A DNA stretch of 26,026 bases from JAPXSY01 sp034003585 (GTDB lineage: Bacteria > Verrucomicrobiota > Kiritimatiellia > RFP12 > UBA1067), in contig JAVEYH010000041.1 in assembly GCA_034003585.1 (NCBI GenBank), forward strand, positions 1-26,026. The letters are read 5' to 3'. Both the position numbers and the translations under genes were made by a program. Each line of letters starts with the position of its first letter. The first letter of the stretch is position 1. The notes beneath the pieces are model-generated. The model was not told the origin of the DNA and made no database searches. It worked only from the letters and a program-made list of their open reading frames with translations. This document shows positions 7,618 through 14,599 of the stretch, piece after piece.

Positions 7618-9042
7618 TCAATCGCGCAGCGGCACCTGGCCGCGCTCGGCCAGCATGACCGGGCTGTCCCACACCGGCAAGCCCGTCAGCCGGGTGTCGC
7701 CGCCTTCGCTCTTCCACGATCCGGACGCCAGCTCATAGACCCGGCCCGTGATCATCTCGACATACACCGGATCACGGAACGCCGCGCCCGGCACCGTCAC
7801 GTTGACCTGATCCCATTTCAGCCCGTCGTCCGGCACCCGGTCGCTGTACCACACCAGGGTGACCGGGGTGCCGGCCTTGTCGAATCCCGCGACGGTCAGC
7901 TCGCGCGGCGCGTCGGACTCGTGCCGCAGAATCCCGACCGGCTTCACCGCGTCGTCGAAGAACGTCATCATGTGCTGGACGGCGTAGAAGGTCGGGCGCT
8001 TGTAGATGAACCCGAGCAAAAGGTTGGAGCGGATCATGCCGAACGACTGCTGCATGTTCGTGTACTTCAGGTCAATTATGGTGAACACGTTCGAGCGGAT
8101 GCCGCGCGCGCGGTCCCCGGCCATGCGCCGCAGATTCCACTTCGGCTGGCTGTACTCCGTCCACGGATAATGGCTCAGCGCGTGCGTCCACTCCAGAATG
8201 GACGGGCAGCCGACCTCGCCCTGGTACAGTTTATATTTCGGGTTGTAGGCCGACAGCAGCTTTTGCGACGCCTCGACCCACTTGTACGAGGTGTCGGGAT
8301 TCCGCGCGTACGGGTGATAGGCCCAGTATTCCACCAGGTCCAGCGCGTTCGCCCCCTTGAGCGCGTCCAACACCTCCTGACGGTCCTTGTCGGTGATCGC
8401 CGTGACAAGGATCACGGCCCCGGGCTGAACCTTCTTGATGAGCGCGGCGGTCTTGAGCACCATGACGGCGTAGTCCTTGCCCTGGCCGAACGGCTCGTTC
8501 CAAATCTCCCACTCGTTGACCGAGGCTTTGTAACGCGTGACGGTCGTCTCGACGTATTTCAGCCAGGCCGCGAACGCCTCCCCGGAACGGACCACCGGAG
8601 CGAGTCCCGAGCCCAGATTGATGGTCGAACCGTAGGCCGGATTGCCGTAGCAGAGGCAGATCCACGGCCTCACGCCTTGCGCGGCCAGCCCGTTCACGTG
8701 TTCATCGAGCCACGCGAAATCATAAACGCCTTTCTGCTTTTCGGTCTTGGCCCAACCGCTCTGCAACCGCCCGTATTTGGCCCCCAGCTCGCCCACGTAG
8801 TCCTTGTAGACGCTGAACTTGGCATAATCGCGGTCGAGCGTTTCGCAGCCGATCGACCACGGCGACGACGCGATGTCGCGCGAATGCCTCACCGCCAGGC
8901 GGCCGATCTGCTTCAGCTCCGGCCCCGTCTTGTTAAACCGCTCCCACGTAATGCTTTTGTGTTTTCCCTGCGCCATCCCCGTCGCGCCGGTCAACGCCGC
9001 CGCCAACAGCATGGCCATCCTCTTCCCTGTCGTCCTTGTCAT
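7618..9042 (-). CDS. Secreted clan GH-A glycoside hydrolase (GH39-like)
   Basis: 474 residues. ATG 9042 has AAGGAG five bases upstream and opens into a signal peptide (about residues 1-25, ending TGMAQG). The body is a (beta/alpha)8 barrel of the GH-A clan. EIWNEP (179-184) carries the acid/base E183, and YQGEVG (273-278) carries the predicted nucleophile E276 on a later strand. AYHPY (241-245) sits at the usual aromatic/His position between them. A C-terminal beta domain (about 375-474) follows. The layout resembles GH39 and related families (beta-xylosidase, glycosaminoglycan or mixed glycosidases); a precise family cannot be fixed by eye. First gene of a two-gene leftward operon with the GH28-like protein, divergent from the XylR-like regulator, so regulation by that protein is likely. 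Confidence 0.82.
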   Translation of the reverse strand: MTRTTGKRMAMLLAAALTGATGMAQGKHKSITWERFNKTGPELKQIGRLAVRHSRDIASSPWSIGCETLDRDYAKFSVYKDYVGELGAKYGRLQSGWAKTEKQKGVYDFAWLDEHVNGLAAQGVRPWICLCYGNPAYGSTINLGSGLAPVVRSGEAFAAWLKYVETTVTRYKASVNEWEIWNEPFGQGKDYAVMVLKTAALIKKVQPGAVILVTAITDKDRQEVLDALKGANALDLVEYWAYHPYARNPDTSYKWVEASQKLLSAYNPKYKLYQGEVGCPSILEWTHALSHYPWTEYSQPKWNLRRMAGDRARGIRSNVFTIIDLKYTNMQQSFGMIRSNLLLGFIYKRPTFYAVQHMMTFFDDAVKPVGILRHESDAPRELTVAGFDKAGTPVTLVWYSDRVPDDGLKWDQVNVTVPGAAFRDPVYVEMITGRVYELASGSWKSEGGDTRLTGLPVWDSPVMLAERGQVPLRD

Positions 9043-9174
9043 TGCGTCTCCTTTTCCCGTTTCCCCTCTGAACGATCCCTGCGGCCGGGCCCGCCCCCCG
9101 ATTCTGCCGGCCGCATAGAATATCGCCTTTGGTTTGACTTTATCACAGGCGGGCACCCTTTCCCATATCCGTTT

Positions 9175-9201
9175 GCGCAAAAAATGATGGTTTTTTTGCG
9201 C
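9175..9201. promoter_or_regulatory. Inverted repeat in the divergent control region
   Basis: GCGCAAAAAA, 7 nt, TTTTTTGCGC: a perfect 10-bp inverted repeat. The left half also contains the small palindrome TTTGCGCAAA, a CG-centred form like many operators. It sits between the two divergent carbohydrate transcription units, upstream of the -35 box of the regulator, and is the best candidate site for control of both. No direct evidence of binding. Confidence 0.42.
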
Positions 9202-9216
9202 GGCCCGCGGCCGGTC

Positions 9217-9245
9217 TTGCGCGGAGCCCCTTTCTTCCGTACACT
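9217..9245 (+). promoter_or_regulatory. Promoter giving a leaderless mRNA for the XylR-like regulator
   Basis: TTGCGC (9217-9222), a 17-nt spacer, TACACT (9240-9245). The predicted +1 falls at about 9251-9253, on or next to ATG 9253. No Shine-Dalgarno lies before that ATG, which agrees with leaderless translation. Confidence 0.45.
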
Positions 9246-9252
9246 CTTCCCC

Positions 9253-10449
9253 ATGGGTACGGCCCGGACAAACACGAGTATCCCCAAGATCGCGCTTTTT
9301 CTCTCGCTCAATTTCAAGGCGCATCGCGATTGCCTGTCGGGAATCCTCGATTATGTGCGCACGCACAAGCCGTGGCACCTGCATCTGATGGAAGGGCGCC
9401 GCGGCGGGCAGGGGTTGATCCAGATCGCCCGTTGGGGCTGCAACGGCATCATCGGCAGCGCGCTGCACGAGGATGCGGTGCGGCTGATCCGCAGGGCGCG
9501 GGTCCCCTCGGTGGTGCTGATGCCTCCGCCGGCGCTGCGCGTCCCGGGCCATCCGCTCGCGGCCTGTTCGTACCTGACCTACGACTCCGCCGTCATCGGC
9601 CGCAGGGCCGCCGAGTATTTTCTGAAGGGCGCGTACCGGAACTTCGCCTATGTCCGCGAACCGCTCAACCTGTTCTGGTCGAAAGTGCGGGGAGAGGGGT
9701 TTATCTCCCGACTCCGGCAGGCGGGATTCGCCTGCCACGTTTACGAAACCGGTTCGACCCGGGCCAAGCATGACTGGGCGGTCGAGCAACCCCGCCTGAC
9801 CGCCTGGCTGCAGGCCCTGCCCAAACCCGCGGCGATTTTCGCCTCCATGGATGAGCGCGGGCGCCAGGTGATCGACGCCTGCCTGGAGACCGGCATCCGC
9901 GTGCCGGAGCATGTGGCGGTGCTGGGCGTAGACAATGACGATTTGCTTTGTGAGGCGACCTTCCCGCCGCTCTCCAGCATCGAGACCGACATGCGGCAGA
10001 AAGGGTATCAGGTTGCCGCGCATCTGGAATGCCTGTTGCGGGACCGCCGCACGCGGCTCCGCGTGCTGAAGGTCAAGCCGGTGCGGGTGGTGCTGCGGCG
10101 CTCGAGCGACACCACGGCCCGTGCCGTCAATCCGCTCTTCCACGCCCGCGCGTTTATCCGGGAGACTGCGGGCCAGGCGCCGATCCGCGTGCCGGATGTG
10201 GCACGGCGGATCGGCGGCTCAAGGCGATTCGCCGAGCAGCGTTTCAAAGACCTTTTCAAGACCACGATCCGGGAGGAGATCGAACGGGTCCGGCTGGAAA
10301 AGGTCCGGGAACTCCTGCGCGACACCCGGACCCCGCTGCGTGAAGTGGCGCAGGCGTGCCAGTTCACGCAGGCGGGGTATCTCGGGCGGCGTTTCCGACT
10401 GCGTTACGGCATGACTCCCGGCGAATACCGGGCGGCGGACAAGCGGTAG
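9253..10449 (+). CDS. XylR-like regulator: LacI-type sugar sensor fused to AraC-type HTH
   Basis: 398 residues. ATG 9253 is chosen because the residues before it (open back to ATG 9184 and beyond) are low-complexity and overlap a promoter. Residues about 10-275 form a periplasmic-binding-protein-like sensor of the LacI/GalR type. Visible pieces are GCNGIIGSA, PAAIFASMDERGRQVIDAC and PEHVAVLGVDNDDLLCEATFP-type text followed by LSSIETDM. There is no N-terminal LacI HTH. Residues about 285-398 form an AraC-family double HTH ending RLRYGMTPGEYR. This is the architecture of E. coli XylR, a xylose-responsive activator; the sugar sensed here is unknown. The gene lies divergent from the GH-A/GH28 operon and 19 bp ahead of the beta-helix gene, so it probably controls both. 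Confidence 0.88.
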   Translation: MGTARTNTSIPKIALFLSLNFKAHRDCLSGILDYVRTHKPWHLHLMEGRRGGQGLIQIARWGCNGIIGSALHEDAVRLIRRARVPSVVLMPPPALRVPGHPLAACSYLTYDSAVIGRRAAEYFLKGAYRNFAYVREPLNLFWSKVRGEGFISRLRQAGFACHVYETGSTRAKHDWAVEQPRLTAWLQALPKPAAIFASMDERGRQVIDACLETGIRVPEHVAVLGVDNDDLLCEATFPPLSSIETDMRQKGYQVAAHLECLLRDRRTRLRVLKVKPVRVVLRRSSDTTARAVNPLFHARAFIRETAGQAPIRVPDVARRIGGSRRFAEQRFKDLFKTTIREEIERVRLEKVRELLRDTRTPLREVAQACQFTQAGYLGRRFRLRYGMTPGEYRAADKR

Positions 10450-10468
10450 GATCAAGAGGGGGCGGATC

Positions 10469-12364
10469 ATGAGCAAGGGGATGGCTTTCCTGCTGTTTCT
10501 GTGGGGGGCGCGCTGCGGAGGGATGCCGGCCAACGCGGCGGAATGTTTCGTTGCCGGCCCCCATACGCCTTATCCGACCCTCTCGTCCGCCTTGGCCGCC
10601 ATGCGGGACGGGGACACCTGCGTCATCCGCGCGGGCGTCTATCGCGAAACGCTCGAGATCCGCCGGAACCGCGTCACGCTCCGGGGAGAGGGCCGCGTGG
10701 TGATTACCGGATGCGACGAGGCGGGAGACCTGCAGCCGTGCGTGGTGAACGGGAAGCGGGCCCTCAAAAAACCGCACCGCGGACCGGTTTTCGATCTTTT
10801 CTGTAACGGGCGCCCTCTGATGCCGGCGCGTTTTCCGGACAAGAGCGCCGCCATGACCTCGAATGCCGATTGGGAGGAGAGCGTGATCGGACCGAACGGG
10901 GACCTTGACTTCCGCGGGCAGGCGCAGAAGCGGTTCCCGGGGTTGAAAGACGGATATTACATCGGGATGCACGGCAAAGCCGGGGCGCGCCACGGGAAAC
11001 TTTCGAGCTGGTACTCGGTCTCGGTGCCCATCACCGGTGTCGGGGAGGACGGGCTTCTGCGCGTCCGCGGGGAAGCGGCCTCCTCCGGGTTTCTGGGCAA
11101 ATTCGGTTTGGGAAAAGGGCTCGGTTACCTCCTCGGCGCCAAAGCGGTGCTGGACGCCCCGGGCGAATGGTACGCCGACGGAACGGAGGTGATCCTGATT
11201 CCGCCGCTTGGCGCGGATCGCGGTTTTGAACTGCGCACCCGCCTCGACGGCGCGGTGATCACGGGTCAGGGCGTGCGTCTGGAGAATCTTCGCTTCCAGG
11301 CCGCGACGCTCCGGGTGGAGGGGCACGATGCCGCGCTGGTGAAGTGCGCGTTCGACTTTCTTTCGCCCTTCCGGCACACTCCGAATGACGAGCCGCGCAA
11401 CCGCAGGGGCCAGAGCCGGGCCTGCGGTTGGGGCACGCCGGAAAACGGCACCGCGGGGGTGTTTGTGAAGGGCGATCGGTTTGTCGCGGAAAACTGCCGT
11501 TTCGCCAAGAGCTGGTGGTGCGGGATGATGGTCCGCGGCAACCACGCGCGCATCGAGAATTGCCTGTTCGAGGATATGAATTGGATGGCCCGGCGTTGCG
11601 CCGCGCTCTTCTCGTGGGGCGACAGCAACGTGGTCCGCTACTGCACACTCCGGAATCTCGGCGGCGCGGGCATCGAGGGCGGCAACGCCGGTTGGATCGG
11701 CCAATATGCCCGCAACAACATCTGGGAATACAACCGCATCGAGGATGTCTGTCAACTGATCGTGGATCAGGGTTTCTTCTATGTGAACCACCAGTCCGGC
11801 GACAACCCGAAAGCCGGTTCCGTCTGGCGCCACAACATCGGGAACGGCGCGCGGGGACCGGTCAAAGGCGACTGGACCCCCACGACGGTCGGGTATTACG
11901 TGGACAACTCCTCCTCCGGCTACCGCGTGCACCACAACATCGCGATCAACGCGAGGGAAGCCATCCGGTACAACGACACCCGCGACGGTCCCCAGGCGGG
12001 CCGGGAGATTCTGTTCCACAACAACACCTTCCTCCACTGCGGCGCGATCGGCTTCGGCTGTTGGAATACGCAAGGCAAAGCCCAGCCGGATGCGGACGTC
12101 ATGCTGGTCAACAACCTGGCGGTTCCGGAGGGAACGCTGGATTTCGGGCTGTGGGGACAACGGCTCGGCTGGCGGAACAATCTCTCCCGGCCCCTTTCCG
12201 CGCTCAAGGACCCGGAGCGGATGGACCTCACCCCGGTTGACGGGCAACTCCGGAGCGGCGGGATCCCGGTATGGGGGCAGCCGGTCGCGTACATCGGCGC
12301 CGTGGATCCGCAAAAGGGCTTGTGGCGCTGCGGCGCCGATGAATCCGAGTTGTTGCCGCCCTGA
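10469..12364 (+). CDS. Secreted right-handed parallel beta-helix protein (putative polysaccharide lyase or binding protein)
   Basis: 631 residues, with GAGGGGG about 7 nt before the ATG. The N-terminus (MSKGMAFLLFLWGAR) is a signal peptide with a probable cut near ANAAEC. Residues 30-75 start a beta-helix (YPTLSSALAAMRDGDTCVIR), typical of pectate-lyase/DUF1565-like openings. An inserted non-helical domain (about 85-245) follows. Regular helix coils with stacked asparagines then run from about 255 to 560 (RIENCLFEDMN, VVRYCTLRNLGG, EYNRIEDVCQ, VHHNIAINARE). No lyase catalytic residues could be assigned. Its 19-bp distance from the regulator gene suggests one transcript, so it is likely part of the same sugar regulon as the divergent glycosidases. 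Confidence 0.82.
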   Translation: MSKGMAFLLFLWGARCGGMPANAAECFVAGPHTPYPTLSSALAAMRDGDTCVIRAGVYRETLEIRRNRVTLRGEGRVVITGCDEAGDLQPCVVNGKRALKKPHRGPVFDLFCNGRPLMPARFPDKSAAMTSNADWEESVIGPNGDLDFRGQAQKRFPGLKDGYYIGMHGKAGARHGKLSSWYSVSVPITGVGEDGLLRVRGEAASSGFLGKFGLGKGLGYLLGAKAVLDAPGEWYADGTEVILIPPLGADRGFELRTRLDGAVITGQGVRLENLRFQAATLRVEGHDAALVKCAFDFLSPFRHTPNDEPRNRRGQSRACGWGTPENGTAGVFVKGDRFVAENCRFAKSWWCGMMVRGNHARIENCLFEDMNWMARRCAALFSWGDSNVVRYCTLRNLGGAGIEGGNAGWIGQYARNNIWEYNRIEDVCQLIVDQGFFYVNHQSGDNPKAGSVWRHNIGNGARGPVKGDWTPTTVGYYVDNSSSGYRVHHNIAINAREAIRYNDTRDGPQAGREILFHNNTFLHCGAIGFGCWNTQGKAQPDADVMLVNNLAVPEGTLDFGLWGQRLGWRNNLSRPLSALKDPERMDLTPVDGQLRSGGIPVWGQPVAYIGAVDPQKGLWRCGADESELLPP

Positions 12365-12385
12365 TCCCGCGGGTGCCGGAAAGAA

Positions 12386-12442
12386 CGCGGCCGCGCCGAA
12401 ACGGCGCGGCCGCGGGGGCGCCCGTGAGCTGGCGGGCGCCCC
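12386..12442. terminator. Two abutting strong hairpins between convergent genes
   Basis: The first hairpin has a perfect 13-bp GC-only stem with loop AAA (12386-12414). The second starts at the next base, with a perfect 10-bp stem GGGGCGCCCG/CGGGCGCCCC and an 8-nt loop (12415-12442). They fill the gap between the beta-helix gene (+) and glnK (-). Neither has a T-run, so they may act as a bidirectional, U-tract-less terminator or as 3'-end stabilisers. Confidence 0.6.
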
Positions 12443-12457
12443 TGGAGAACGCGGGTG

Positions 12458-12799
12458 TCACCCGATGGCTTCCGGTCCGGTCTCCCCGGTCCGGATCCGG
12501 ATGCACTCGGGCAGGTCCAGAAGGAAGATCTTGCCGTCGCCGATCCGGCCGGTGCGCGCGCCGCGGATGATGGCGTCGACCGTCGGCCTGACGAACTCCT
12601 CATTCACGGCGATGCGCAGCTCGACCTTTTTGAGCAGGTTGATTTCAGAGGGGATGCCGCGATACGTCTCGGTATACCCCATCTGCTGACCGCAGCCGAT
12701 CACATTCGAGACCGTCATTTTGGTGATATGCGCCGCGAACAGGGCTTCTTTGACGTCCGCCAGTTTGTCGGGTTGGATCACCGCGAGAATCAGTTTCAT
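12458..12799 (-). CDS. glnK: PII nitrogen-regulatory signal protein (GlnK/GlnB family)
   Basis: 113 residues, the normal PII length, starting at an ATG with AGGAG 7 nt upstream. PII trimers sense 2-oxoglutarate and ATP/ADP and, when next to amtB, usually plug the ammonium channel through their T-loop. Seen here: the opening MKLILAVIQPDKL, the T-loop stretch GCGQQMGYTETYRG (35-48), the B-loop TGRIGDGKIF (83-92) and the C-loop RIRTGE (101-106). Aligned without gaps to E. coli GlnB, the uridylylated Tyr51 is Ser51 here, so uridylylation at that site is not possible. It is the second gene of the operon, 21 bp after amtB. Confidence 0.93.
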   Translation of the reverse strand: MKLILAVIQPDKLADVKEALFAAHITKMTVSNVIGCGQQMGYTETYRGIPSEINLLKKVELRIAVNEEFVRPTVDAIIRGARTGRIGDGKIFLLDLPECIRIRTGETGPEAIG

Positions 12800-12820
12800 G
12801 TTTCAACTCCTTTCCGTCGT

Positions 12821-14311
12821 TTATTTGGTCAGGAACCCCTGGAAGTCCGGGTACGCCTCATTGCCGTGCTCGCCGAGATCCAAACCGGCCAGTTCCTCCT
12901 CGCGCGAGACGCGCAACCCCATCACCGAACGGATCAGCAGCCAGAAGAGCGTGGAGAGCACGACGGTGAAGAGACCGACCAGAACCACCCCTTTGAACTG
13001 CTGCGCGAACTGCGCGGCGCGGGACAGGCCGGTGGCGAGCCCCGCCACATCCGTGGCGATGGCCTCATTGTAAAAGAGGCCGACCGCCAACGTGCCCCAC
13101 ACGCCGTTCACCAGATGCACCGAAAGCGCGCCCACCGGGTCGTCGATCCGCAGGCGGTCAAAGCCCAGCACGCCGAACACGACCAGCACACCCGCGATGA
13201 ACCCGATGAGGGCGGCCGAGCCGAAGGAGACGAAGGCGCACGGCGCGGTGATCGCGACCAGGCCCGCGAGGCAGCCGTTGAGGATCATGCTGAGATCCGG
13301 CTTTTTCAGCAGCAGCCAGGCGGTGAGCGCCGCGCTCAACGTGGCCGTCACCGCGCTGAGGTTCGTGGCGACCAGCACGTGGGCCAGGGCGGAACCGTTG
13401 CCCACCGACATGGTGGAGCCCGGATTGAAACCGAACCAGCCGAGCCAGAGGATCAGCACGCCCAAGGCCACACTGGTCATGTTGTGCCCCATCACCGGGC
13501 GGATCGCCCCGTTGGGCCGGAACTTCTCAAGCCGCGGCCCCAGGATGAGCGCGCCGGTCAGCGCGGCCCACCCCCCCACCGAGTGCACCACCGTCGATCC
13601 CGCGAAGTCGCGGAAACTGTGAAAGAACGCGTGGAGTCCCTGTTCGGCCATGCCTGCCGCAAGGACGCCGCCGCCCCAGACCCAATGTCCGCTGATGGGA
13701 TAAAGCAGCCCCACGAGCAGCACGCTGAACACGATGAAGGACATGAATTTGATGCGCTCGGCCACCGCACCCGACACGATGGTCGCGGCCGTTCCCGCGA
13801 ACACGAGCTGGAAAAAGAACTTGGCCCACAGCGGGACCGGCGTCCAGTTGATCGCGGAATACACCCCCTCGTACGCGGCAGAGGAGAAGGGGTTCATGGC
13901 GGCATACGCCTGACCCAGCGCCGGCGAGTTATCCGCGCCGGACACGAAGAACAGCCCTTTCAACCCCAGCCACGGCGAGCCGTCGCCGAACATCAGTCCC
14001 CACCCGAGAATCCAGAACGACATCGTCGCCAGAGCGAAAACGATCACGTTCTTGGCCAGGATGTTCACGCAGTTCTTGGCGCGGCAGAGACCGCTCTCCA
14101 CCATGGCGAAGCCCGCGTTCATCCAGAAAACCAACATGCCCGCGAGCAGCACCCACAACGTATCCACCGCGATACGCAGGTTGCTCATGCCTTCACGCAT
14201 CGTGTCCGCCGATATCTGCGGCGCGACCTCCTGCCCCCGGCCGGTCGCGGCCAACCCGACACCCATCAGAATGAAAACGATTTGCCTGACCCGTCTGTCC
14301 GTGATGCTCAT
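12821..14311 (-). CDS. amtB: Ammonium transporter, Amt family
   Basis: 496 residues. ATG 14311 (AGGA 5 nt upstream) is chosen over an in-frame extension to 14455 because it opens into a cleavable signal peptide (about 1-26, ending ATGRGQ). Eleven membrane segments follow, as in the trimeric Amt/MEP channels that move ammonium across the inner membrane. Key residues are present: RDFAGSTVVH (234-243) gives the conserved Asp (D235) and the first pore His (H243). IDDPVGALSVHLVNG (389-403) gives the second His (H399). ESGLCRAKN (72-80) is the family signature. A cytoplasmic tail of about 40 residues ends the protein and is where PII would dock. The order is amtB then glnK, the reverse of the common glnK-amtB. 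The two palindromes upstream (14444, 14484) could be nitrogen-control sites. Confidence 0.94.
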   Translation of the reverse strand: MSITDRRVRQIVFILMGVGLAATGRGQEVAPQISADTMREGMSNLRIAVDTLWVLLAGMLVFWMNAGFAMVESGLCRAKNCVNILAKNVIVFALATMSFWILGWGLMFGDGSPWLGLKGLFFVSGADNSPALGQAYAAMNPFSSAAYEGVYSAINWTPVPLWAKFFFQLVFAGTAATIVSGAVAERIKFMSFIVFSVLLVGLLYPISGHWVWGGGVLAAGMAEQGLHAFFHSFRDFAGSTVVHSVGGWAALTGALILGPRLEKFRPNGAIRPVMGHNMTSVALGVLILWLGWFGFNPGSTMSVGNGSALAHVLVATNLSAVTATLSAALTAWLLLKKPDLSMILNGCLAGLVAITAPCAFVSFGSAALIGFIAGVLVVFGVLGFDRLRIDDPVGALSVHLVNGVWGTLAVGLFYNEAIATDVAGLATGLSRAAQFAQQFKGVVLVGLFTVVLSTLFWLLIRSVMGLRVSREEELAGLDLGEHGNEAYPDFQGFLTK

Positions 14312-14443
14312 GATGATCCTTTCCTCCGTCCGTCGTCCATTGACCGGAAACGGATGTCGCTCCGTAAGCACCCGCGATGCCAATCTGCGGGAAACGCTGC
14401 GCGGAACGGCACATAACCTCCTGCCATGGAGTCGGTAAGGAAA

Positions 14444-14456
14444 GTTGCCTGGCAAC
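14444..14456. promoter_or_regulatory. Palindrome GTTGCC-T-GGCAAC upstream of amtB
   Basis: A perfect 6-bp inverted repeat with a 1-nt centre, about 135 bp before the amtB start and 145 bp before the methyltransferase start. It may be a regulator site for either gene; no known nitrogen-regulator consensus fits exactly. Confidence 0.33.
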
Positions 14457-14483
14457 GCATATCTTGAGGCCGTTAACGCCGCA

Positions 14484-14497
14484 CGACAAGTTTGTCG
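14484..14497. promoter_or_regulatory. Palindrome CGACAA-GT-TTGTCG in the amtB/methyltransferase divergent region
   Basis: A perfect 6-bp inverted repeat with a 2-nt centre, 27 bp beyond the first palindrome. The pair sits in a 288-bp divergent intergenic region (14312-14599) in which I could not settle a promoter for either gene. Confidence 0.33.
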
Positions 14498-14599
14498 GCT
14501 TCGGAAGCGTTTTGTCTCCCCGGCTCTTCAAGGATGTCGTACACTGTGCGCCGATTGGGACCCGTCCGGAGGCAAAGTCAAGCAGAGCGAGGTGAGGAG

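Noticed and set aside
7921..9252. Plus-strand frame continuous with the XylR-like regulator, and the minus-strand frame 9043-10143 continuous with the GH-A gene
   Set aside because: Both are antisense read-through of the neighbouring gene. The promoter, Shine-Dalgarno, signal peptide and domain boundaries place the true starts at 9253 (+) and 9042 (-).
12455..14416. 653-codon plus-strand frame across amtB-glnK
   Set aside because: Antisense shadow of two well-conserved genes; composition is His/Arg/Gln-rich without recognisable motif.
14400..14480. Sigma54 (-24/-12) promoter upstream of amtB
   Set aside because: TGGCA elements occur on both strands but none has TTGC at the required spacing.
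14517..14545. Promoter with TACACT -10 before the methyltransferase
   Set aside because: TACACT is present at 14540 but no -35-like hexamer lies 16-19 nt upstream; the nearest (TTGTCT) is 22 nt away.
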